DNA from: MGR-bin208 sp043779285
GTDB taxonomy: Bacteria > Bacteroidota > Bacteroidia > Chitinophagales > Chitinophagaceae
Reading direction: 5' to 3'
Length of the DNA stretch: 20,048 nucleotides
NCBI GenBank assembly: GCA_043779285.1
Contig: JAYWEL010000193.1
Coordinates: forward strand, 1-20,048
The position numbers were made by a program, and so were the translations under genes. Position 1 is the first letter of the stretch; each line of letters begins with the position of its first letter. Of this stretch, positions 14,787 through 20,048 are shown piece by piece. Under the pieces are notes generated by a model. That model saw only the letters and a program-made list of their open reading frames with translations, had not been told where the DNA came from and did not search any database.

Positions 14787-15563
14787 ATGAACAATGCTAT
14801 TTCTCCATTATCTAAGGCTGTTTTTAATAAATCTTCTATAGAATCTTGCAGTTTGGTTGAGATTAAAACGCTGGCTGATAAATATCCATATTTTGCTGCA
14901 ATACAAGTTTTGCTTTCAGCCAAATTTAAAGAAAACAAAGAAGCCGGTTTTAAGTCACAACTTCAGAAAACTTCTTTATTTATTACAAATCCTTTTTGGC
15001 TGGATGGCCTGATTAATCCCGAAAAATATTTGCATGATGAGGGGAACATGAAAACAACTGTCTTAGAAACTGAACATATAATTGAAGAGACGATTGAATT
15101 AGTAGAACCAACAGAAGTTGCAGAGTCCGAATCAAGTATTTTCAAATTCACTTTACCGGAATTAAATAAAACAGTTTCTGCAGATGATGAATTGCCGCTT
15201 AGTTTCGAGCCTTATCATCGGGTTGACTATTTCGCATCGCAGGGAATCAAGCTGGAAGCCGAAGTTTTAAAAGATGATAAACTAAGTCAGAAATTAAAAA
15301 GTTTTACCGACTGGTTAAAGGTTATGAAAAAACTACCTGAATTGGAAAAGTTAAATTCAATGGATACTGGTTCTGAACTGAAAGTCATAACACTTGCCGA
15401 ACATTCTATTTCTGACAGAGAAATATTAACTGAATCCATGGCAGAAGTTTGGGTAAAGCAGGGAATTTATGAAAAAGCCATAGAAACCTATCAAAAATTA
15501 AGTTTGCTAGATCCCTCCAAATCAGCTTATTTTGCATCGAAAATCGAAAATTTAAAGAAATAA
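14787..15563 (+). CDS. Uncharacterised conserved protein between lptE and secG, with TPR-like C-terminus
   Basis: 258 residues from ATG 14787; an in-frame GTG six bases upstream is not preferred. I do not recognise a named domain. The N-terminal 70 residues look helical (NKSSIESCSLVEIKTLADKYPYFAAIQVLLSAKFK), followed by an acidic, Glu/Val/Thr-rich linker (about 90-120), an FEPYHRVDYFASQGIK block near 145, and a C-terminal helical pair (SMAEVWVKQGIYEKAIETYQKLSLLDPSKSAYFASKI) that resembles one tetratricopeptide repeat. The same N-terminal and TPR-like arrangement is found in proteins at this locus in related genomes, from memory. No signal peptide. It is 19 bp after lptE and 6 bp before secG, so it is cotranscribed with both. 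Confidence 0.7.
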   Translation: MNNAISPLSKAVFNKSSIESCSLVEIKTLADKYPYFAAIQVLLSAKFKENKEAGFKSQLQKTSLFITNPFWLDGLINPEKYLHDEGNMKTTVLETEHIIEETIELVEPTEVAESESSIFKFTLPELNKTVSADDELPLSFEPYHRVDYFASQGIKLEAEVLKDDKLSQKLKSFTDWLKVMKKLPELEKLNSMDTGSELKVITLAEHSISDREILTESMAEVWVKQGIYEKAIETYQKLSLLDPSKSAYFASKIENLKK

Positions 15564-15569
15564 ACAGAC

Positions 15570-15917
15570 ATGACTTTATTATTTGTAATCCTTATCATTT
15601 TAGCAGCAGCAGTACTTGGATTTATCATTTTAATTCAAAATCCAAAAGGTGGTGGTTTGGCCGGCACTTTAAGTGGAATTGGAAACCAATTTATGGGTGT
15701 TAAACAAACAAATGATGTATTGGAAAAGGGTACCTGGGTTTTTACCGGAATCATTGCTATTTTATGTCTTACCTCTACCGTATTCATTTCTAAGACTGGC
15801 ACAAGTGGAGAAGATAAAACCGAGAAAATTGGAACTGCTCCAATACAAGCAAGTCCTAATCAGTCAAATACAACCACATTACCTGCAGCACCTGCTAAGA
15901 TTGATACTTCGAAATAA
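15570..15917 (+). CDS. secG: Preprotein translocase subunit SecG
   Basis: 115 residues. Two membrane helices (about residues 2-21 and 53-73) flank the SecG loop with LIQNPKGGGLAGTLSG and NQFMGVKQTNDVLEKGTW, followed by a Ser/Thr/Pro-rich cytoplasmic or periplasmic tail of about 40 residues that is common in Bacteroidota SecG. SecG assists SecYE in protein export. It begins 6 bp after the uncharacterised gene and is closed by a strong terminator, marking the end of the miaB - secG run. Confidence 0.92.
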   Translation: MTLLFVILIILAAAVLGFIILIQNPKGGGLAGTLSGIGNQFMGVKQTNDVLEKGTWVFTGIIAILCLTSTVFISKTGTSGEDKTEKIGTAPIQASPNQSNTTTLPAAPAKIDTSK

Positions 15918-15935
15918 TTTAATTTCAATATTTTT

Positions 15936-15964
15936 AAACCCTTCTGCCTGCAGAAGGGTTTTTT
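15936..15964 (+). terminator. Rho-independent terminator after secG
   Basis: AAACCCTTCTG (15936-15946) and CAGAAGGGTTT (15951-15961) form a perfect 11-bp stem with a CCTG loop, ending in a T run to 15964. It lies 18 bp after the secG stop and before mltG. Confidence 0.92.
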
Positions 15965-15994
15965 ATTTACTTTAGAAAAACAGTAGATATACGA

Positions 15995-17026
15995 ATGAAA
16001 AAACTTTTAATAGCAATCCTTCTTCTAGGTTTATTCCTACTCTCATTACTGGCCTGGCAATTGTTTGGATCGACAACTACTTTTCAGGAAAAATCTAAGA
16101 CAGTCTATATTCATACAGGTCATAATTCAATGCGTGAAGTGGTAAAGATGCTTGCAACTGATTCAATTATTCGCAACGAAAACTTGTTTCAATATTTGGT
16201 TAAACAAATAAAAGCAGAGAATAAATTTAAGCCGGGTAAGTATATTGTTAAAAAGAGAGCAAGTCTTTTTTCAATCATACAGAAATTCAGAAACAATGAT
16301 CAGGCTTCCGTAAATCTGATTATTACTAAATTAAGAACCAGTGAAGATTTGGCTAGATTAGTTGGTAAAAAATTTGAATGCGATTCTATGCAAATGATTC
16401 AATTCTTAAACAATGAAAAAAAGTTGAATAAGTTTGGCGTGAATCCACAAACCGTTTTTACAATCGTCTTTCCTAATACCTATACTTTTTATTGGACAAG
16501 TAGCCCGGAAATAATTTTCAAATCCTTGCATAAAGAATCTGAAAAATTCTGGAACGAGCAAAGAAAACAAAAAGCAACCAAACTAGGATTAACTGAAAAA
16601 CAAGTTTATATTCTTGCATCCATTGTTGAGGAAGAAACCAATGCTATTTCGGATAAGGCTAAAATAGCCAGTGTGTATTTAAACCGTATTCAGTCAGGCA
16701 TGTTATTGCAAGCAGATCCAACCGTGAAATTTGCCTTAAAAGATTTTGGAATTAAAAGAGTCATGCAAAAACACTTGCTTGCCGAATCGCCTTATAACAC
16801 CTATCGTTACAAGGGATTACCCCCCGGTCCTATTTGCACACCTTCATTAAACACGATAGAAGAAGTGCTGAATTCAACTAAAACAGATTATTTATATTTT
16901 GTAGCAAACAGTGATTTCTCCGGCACACATATATTCACAACAAATTATGCAGATCATTTAAAATATGCCAGGGAATTTCAAAAAGCCCTGACGATACTAA
17001 TGAATAAAAAGCAAAATAATCCCTGA
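15995..17026 (+). CDS. mltG: Endolytic murein transglycosylase MltG
   Basis: 343 residues. A single N-terminal membrane anchor (about 3-24) is followed by a LysM-like segment and the YceG catalytic domain: ILASIVEEETN with the catalytic Glu near residue 212, KIASVYLNRI, MLLQADPTVKFAL and SPYNTYRYKGLPPGPICTPS. MltG cuts nascent glycan strands next to the inner membrane and is thought to set glycan chain length. Full length for the family. The ATG is 31 bp after the secG terminator, so a separate promoter is likely; TACTTTAG at about 15968 is an imperfect -7 candidate. The stop shares one base with the next start (TGATG), which implies translational coupling to the YihY-family gene. Confidence 0.93.
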   Translation: MKKLLIAILLLGLFLLSLLAWQLFGSTTTFQEKSKTVYIHTGHNSMREVVKMLATDSIIRNENLFQYLVKQIKAENKFKPGKYIVKKRASLFSIIQKFRNNDQASVNLIITKLRTSEDLARLVGKKFECDSMQMIQFLNNEKKLNKFGVNPQTVFTIVFPNTYTFYWTSSPEIIFKSLHKESEKFWNEQRKQKATKLGLTEKQVYILASIVEEETNAISDKAKIASVYLNRIQSGMLLQADPTVKFALKDFGIKRVMQKHLLAESPYNTYRYKGLPPGPICTPSLNTIEEVLNSTKTDYLYFVANSDFSGTHIFTTNYADHLKYAREFQKALTILMNKKQNNP

Positions 17027-17988
17027 TGCATTTCTTAACACGTATTTCCAGGATTTTCTTTACCTCAGCACCGGTTAAATTTCTTATTCGTGCCAGCAAA
17101 AATATAATCCTTCCCGGCTTCAGGGGAATTCCTCTATACGATGTGTTGAAATTTTTTTTCCAGAAATTAGGTCAACCCGGACTTGATGACAGGGCTTCAG
17201 CAATTGCATTCAACTTTTTATTGGCCATACCTCCTGCATTAATTTTCTTTTTAACACTTGTTCCCTATTTCCCCATCTCCGATCAGTTTATACAGGAGAT
17301 GTATAAATTAATCAGGGAAGTAATTCCCGGAGAAAAAAACAATTCACTGATCATAAACTTCATTAAGGATTTTTTATTGAATCCAAGAACAGATTTATTA
17401 TCTGTGGGTATATTACTGGCTCTGTTTTACTCGTCAAATGCCATGATGGGCATTATGCGTTCGTTCAATAAAGATTTTCCGGGATTAAAAAAGAGAACCA
17501 CTTTCCGGGAACGAATAATTGCCATCGAACTGACTATTATACTATTCATTATCATTCTTATTTCAACTTTATTGCTTGTCATGCAGGGTCAGGTGTTGAA
17601 TTGGATCGGTATCGAAAACTATTATATCAAAATTTTAATCAGTATTGCCAGATGGGTTATTTTTATTTTATTATTTTTTTACTCCATCTCTTTTATTTAC
17701 AGAAATGCTCCGGCTACACATAAAAAATGGAAATTACTGAATCCCGGGTCAATACTGGCAACTTTTTTAATGCTTTCTTTTTTGATTGTTTTTACTTTTT
17801 GGGTAACCAACTTTGCCACTTATAATAAACTCTATGGATCTATCGGAACGATACTTGTAGTCATGCTGATGATATATTTTAATTCGCTTGTATTATTAAT
17901 TGGATTCGAGCTCAATAACAGCATCCATTCCCTGAAACATGAAGTAGATAGAAGGAAAAATATTAACATGGATGCTGATAAAGTCTGA
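17026..17988 (+). CDS. YihY/BrkB-family inner-membrane protein
   Basis: 320 residues with about six hydrophobic helices after a 60-residue N-terminal region. The family signature DDRASAIAFNFLLAIPPALIFF is at about residues 55-77, with SSNAMMGIMRSFN and NAPATHKKWKLLNPGSILAT further on and a final helix containing YFNSLVLLIGFELNN. The protein was once called ribonuclease BN in error; its actual role is unknown and it is probably a transporter-like or envelope protein. The last 20 residues are hydrophilic. The start overlaps the mltG stop by one base, suggesting coexpression. Confidence 0.88.
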   Translation: MHFLTRISRIFFTSAPVKFLIRASKNIILPGFRGIPLYDVLKFFFQKLGQPGLDDRASAIAFNFLLAIPPALIFFLTLVPYFPISDQFIQEMYKLIREVIPGEKNNSLIINFIKDFLLNPRTDLLSVGILLALFYSSNAMMGIMRSFNKDFPGLKKRTTFRERIIAIELTIILFIIILISTLLLVMQGQVLNWIGIENYYIKILISIARWVIFILLFFYSISFIYRNAPATHKKWKLLNPGSILATFLMLSFLIVFTFWVTNFATYNKLYGSIGTILVVMLMIYFNSLVLLIGFELNNSIHSLKHEVDRRKNINMDADKV

Positions 17989-18015
17989 TAATATTTCAGG
18001 ATATTTATACTCAAT

Positions 18016-18049
18016 AAAATAATTCTATTATGAAAAAAATAATTCTATT
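18016..18049. repeat. Short direct repeat around the redoxin start codon
   Basis: AAAATAATTCTATT occurs at 18016-18029 and again at 18036-18049, a period of 20 bases with ATGAAA between. The second copy encodes part of the signal peptide (KIILF), while the first forms the leader just before the ATG. Confidence 0.7.
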
Positions 18050-18638
18050 TCTTATTCCGGCAGCATGTATTGCTATCATGTCATTTTCTTCATATAGTGA
18101 AGTATTACCAATTGGATCCAAAATTCCAAATCCGACACTACAAATGAAGAATATTGATGGAAAAAATATTTCATTTCAGGATGCCACTCTAAAAAATGGA
18201 ATCATGGTCATGTTTAGTTGCAATACCTGTCCATGGGTTATTAAAAACCAATCCAGAACAAATGAAATCAGCAAATATGCGTTGGATAATCATATCGGCG
18301 TCATGTTGTTGAATCCAAATGAAGCGCAAAGATCAAGCGATGACTCTTACGACGCCATGAAAAAATATGCAAATGCTCAGGGTTACGAATGGAATTATGC
18401 AATAGATAAAAATTCAATAATGGCCGATGCGTTTGGTGCCAATAAAACACCGGAAATTTATTTGTTCAATAATGCAGGTACTTTGGTCTATCACGGTGCA
18501 ATCGACGATAATCCGAGCAGTGCCGATGAGGTAAATCGTAAACACTTAAAAATTGCCATGGATGAAATGCTGCAAGCTAAAGATGTAACCATCAAGGAAA
18601 CCAAATCGGTTGGTTGTACGATTAAACGAATCAAATAA
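18030..18638 (+). CDS. Exported redoxin (thioredoxin-like, CNTC motif)
   Basis: 202 residues with an N-terminal signal peptide (MKKIILFLIPAACIAIMSFS). The mature part is an AhpC/TSA-like thioredoxin fold: LPIGSKIPNPTLQMKNIDGKNISF, then MVMFSCNTCPWVIKNQ with the redox pair C64/C67, and a cis-Pro region in NKTPEIYLFNNAGTLVYHGAIDDNP. This CNTCPW variety occurs in Bacteroidota secreted redoxins and is expected to act as a periplasmic thiol oxidoreductase or peroxidase-like protein; the substrate is unknown. A third cysteine lies near the C-terminus (SVGCTIKRIK). A 14-bp direct repeat straddles the start codon. A terminator follows 22 bp after the stop. Confidence 0.88.
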   Translation: MKKIILFLIPAACIAIMSFSSYSEVLPIGSKIPNPTLQMKNIDGKNISFQDATLKNGIMVMFSCNTCPWVIKNQSRTNEISKYALDNHIGVMLLNPNEAQRSSDDSYDAMKKYANAQGYEWNYAIDKNSIMADAFGANKTPEIYLFNNAGTLVYHGAIDDNPSSADEVNRKHLKIAMDEMLQAKDVTIKETKSVGCTIKRIK

Positions 18639-18660
18639 AAATTACAGTATTTTGAAAAGG

Positions 18661-18682
18661 CCCCGATTAATTCGGGGTTTTT
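18661..18682. terminator. Terminator between convergent redoxin and TlpA-like genes
   Basis: CCCCGA (18661-18666) pairs with TCGGGG (18672-18677) around a TTAAT loop, then a T run to 18682. It lies between the redoxin stop (18638) and the TlpA-like stop (18686), so it most clearly ends the plus-strand transcript. Confidence 0.85.
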
Positions 18683-18685
18683 ATT

Positions 18686-19186
18686 TTAATCCGTTTTTGC
18701 TGTTATGGTTGAAATCAAATGAAGAATTTCTTTTTGTAGTTTTTCCTGACTTAACTGTTCTTCAAAAAATTGCCGGTACCCGGTTTTATTGTTGATGAAC
18801 AAAGTTCCCGGAATACCTCCCGACCAACTGCTGTCAATTTTAGTACAGAAATAATCTGCATCCGTTTCATCCAACCAAAGCAATGGGCCTTCAATCCTGA
18901 ATTTTTTAGCTGTGGCTAATAATCGCTTTGGTACTGCTTCTTTAAAATCAAGACTAACCAAGATTAACTGCACGGAGTCTGCCACATATTTTTTTGTGAG
19001 TGATTGAAAATACGGAAGCTCTTCGAGGCAAGGCACACAAAATGTTGCCCAAAAATTTACGATCAACGGATTCTCTGCTTTCTTAATGGTTGCTTCTAGT
19101 TCTGTTATTTTAATTCGTTTTACTTCCTGTGACTGAAGCAGTCCGGTTGAAAAAACAAATAACAAACTTATTAAAACTTGTTTCAT
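18686..19186 (-). CDS. TlpA-family thiol-disulfide oxidoreductase
   Basis: 166 residues with a signal peptide (MKQVLISLLFVFSTGLLQSQ). The thioredoxin fold has IVNFWATFCVPCLEELPYF with the redox pair C50/C53, LILVSLDF, and the cis-Pro loop GGIPGTLFIN. TlpA-like proteins reduce or oxidise disulfides in the periplasm, for example in cytochrome c maturation. An additional cysteine occurs in DADYFCTKID. The ATG at 19186 overlaps the stop of the upstream methyltransferase gene as ATGA, so the two are translationally coupled, although no functional link between them is obvious. Convergent with the redoxin gene. Confidence 0.9.
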   Translation of the reverse strand: MKQVLISLLFVFSTGLLQSQEVKRIKITELEATIKKAENPLIVNFWATFCVPCLEELPYFQSLTKKYVADSVQLILVSLDFKEAVPKRLLATAKKFRIEGPLLWLDETDADYFCTKIDSSWSGGIPGTLFINNKTGYRQFFEEQLSQEKLQKEILHLISTITAKTD

Positions 19187-19776
19187 AGTTCTTCATTTTT
19201 AGTACACCATTGATTCAAAAGATCCGTATAAACTGGTTCAACTAATTGTTGCTGCTCATAGTGACCTGCCAAAGTTTTTTGCCTAAATGCTTCGTATAAG
19301 GTAACGGCACAAGCAACACTTATATTTAGCGAACTGATCATGCCAACCTGTGGAATAGTAAAATTCCCGTCGGCATGGGAATTCAATTCATCTGTAACAC
19401 CACTGTGTTCATTTCCAAACACCAGGGCAATTTTACCGGTTAAATCCAGTGCGTGTAAACTTACTGATTGTGCACTTAAATGGGTTGTTAAAATACGTGC
19501 ATCTCGTTTACGCAGTGCAACAACACATGCTGCCGTATTATCAAATTCATGAATAGTTATCCATTTTTTAGCACTGCTGCTGCTTTTATAACCCAGCTTT
19601 TCTTTCCATTGAACAATCGTATTTAATACAAATACATCCTGAATACCTACGGCATCACAGGTACGTAAAACTGCAAAAACATTATGTGGATCAAAAACAT
19701 TTTCCAGTACAACGGTAATATCCGGTTGCCTTTTTCCAAGTACCCGTTTAAATTTTTCCAGACGTTCAGGTGTCAT
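19183..19776 (-). CDS. TrmH-like SpoU-family RNA 2'-O-methyltransferase
   Basis: 197 residues with the three SpoU motifs: NVFDPHNVFAVLRTCDAVGI (motif 1), KIALVFGNEHSGVTDEL (motif 2) and FTIPQVGMISSLNISVACAVTLYEAFRQ (motif 3), which form the trefoil-knot SAM site. The short N-terminus without an L7Ae-like domain and the overall length fit tRNA guanosine-18 2'-O-methyltransferase TrmH better than 23S rRNA methyltransferase RlmB, but this is by inspection only. Cytoplasmic. It starts 94 bp from the divergent AsmA-like gene and precedes the TlpA-like gene with a 4-base overlap. Confidence 0.88.
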   Translation of the reverse strand: MTPERLEKFKRVLGKRQPDITVVLENVFDPHNVFAVLRTCDAVGIQDVFVLNTIVQWKEKLGYKSSSSAKKWITIHEFDNTAACVVALRKRDARILTTHLSAQSVSLHALDLTGKIALVFGNEHSGVTDELNSHADGNFTIPQVGMISSLNISVACAVTLYEAFRQKTLAGHYEQQQLVEPVYTDLLNQWCTKNEEL

Positions 19777-19795
19777 TTATTTGTTTTAACAAGAT

Positions 19796-19803
19796 CAAAA
19801 ATA
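19796..19803 (-). promoter_or_regulatory. Possible -7 promoter box (TATTTTTG) for the trmH-like gene
   Basis: The minus strand reads TATTTTTG, fitting TAnnTTTG, 19 bases before the ATG at 19776. No recognisable -33 element at the standard distance. Confidence 0.35.
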
Positions 19804-19870
19804 CTAAAACCAAATCAGCCGTTAGTTATTAGTTAAATTGTAGCATGATATTTGAAATTAAAATGAATAC

Positions 19871-20048
19871 ATGAAAAAAGTTTTGAAAATTATTGGCATC
19901 ATTATCCTGATTCTAATTAGTGCAGCCATTGTAACCCCATTTTTGTTTCACGACAAAATACTTGTTATAGCAAAAAAAGAAATCAATAAACGCATCAACG
20001 CAGACGCCAATTTTAAAGATGTAGATATTTCGTTCTTTCGTCAATTTC
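19871..20048 (+). CDS. AsmA-like family protein, N-terminal part only
   Basis: The first 59 codons of a plus-strand gene cut by the window end. A membrane anchor (MKKVLKIIGIIILILISAAIVTPF) is followed by DKILVIAKKEINKRINADANFKDVDISFF, the start of an AsmA-like domain as seen in large Bacteroidota inner-membrane proteins. AsmA-family proteins are implicated in lipid transport between membranes and outer-membrane homeostasis. Length and C-terminal domains cannot be judged. The start at ATG 19871 is the only one preceding the anchor in this frame within reach. Confidence 0.75.
   Translation, partial: MKKVLKIIGIIILILISAAIVTPFLFHDKILVIAKKEINKRINADANFKDVDISFFRQF

Noticed and set aside
17989..18010. 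CTGATAATATTTCAG after the YihY-family gene as a terminator
   Set aside because: Only a 4-bp stem with no T run; too weak.

Overview
The window is about 20 kb of AT-rich chromosomal DNA from a member of the Bacteroidota, most likely the Chitinophagaceae/Sphingobacteriales side. The evidence is the neighbourhood miaB - sigma-54 activator - lptE - uncharacterised gene - secG - mltG, the Bacteroidota-type lipoprotein LptE, a DUF2279 protein, a DHCW-motif cupin and several TAnnTTTG-type -7 promoter boxes. No rRNA, tRNA, CRISPR array, phage gene or transposase gene was seen. The genes at both ends are cut by the window edge. No gene-free stretch exceeds 300 bases; the longest is 3873-4130.

Layout. 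(1) 1-2147: the start of a phosphohexomutase gene (minus), a DUF2279 exported protein (plus) whose 5' end carries a 115-bp MITE-like palindromic element with an 8-bp target duplication, and a PyrR-type phosphoribosyltransferase (minus). (2) 2213-3523: a membrane protein with two [4Fe-4S] sites (HdrC/NarI-like). Its presumed partner, an HdrB-like CCG-domain protein, lies 6.4 kb away at 9962-10744. (3) 3543-9873, between these partners: a DHCW cupin and a SnoaL-like protein on plus, a terminator, then a minus-strand block of seven genes: DoxX; a compact run yceI - dinB-like - NRDE/TANGO2 - ATP-grasp - lysE; and a second, paralogous ATP-grasp gene at the far end. (4) 10819-15917: a small conserved protein often mislabelled as an ABC-transporter ATPase, miaB, a sigma-54 activator without a sensor domain, lptE, an uncharacterised gene, and secG with a strong terminator. 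(5) 15995-18638: mltG and a YihY-family membrane protein overlapping by one base, then a secreted redoxin and a terminator. (6) 18686-19776: tlpA-like and trmH-like genes (minus, ATGA overlap). (7) 19871-end: the start of an AsmA-like gene.

Functionally, the right half is mostly envelope biogenesis and housekeeping (LPS transport, Sec export, peptidoglycan termination, tRNA modification). The Fe-S pair probably feeds electrons into the quinone pool. The intervening block looks accessory: small oxidative-stress-like or binding proteins around two unusual membrane-associated ATP-grasp enzymes of unknown substrate.

The strongest unexpected signals are the MITE-like element, whose insertion adds exactly 41 in-frame codons ahead of a signal peptide, and the paralogous ATP-grasp genes in a block that separates two Fe-S partners normally found together.
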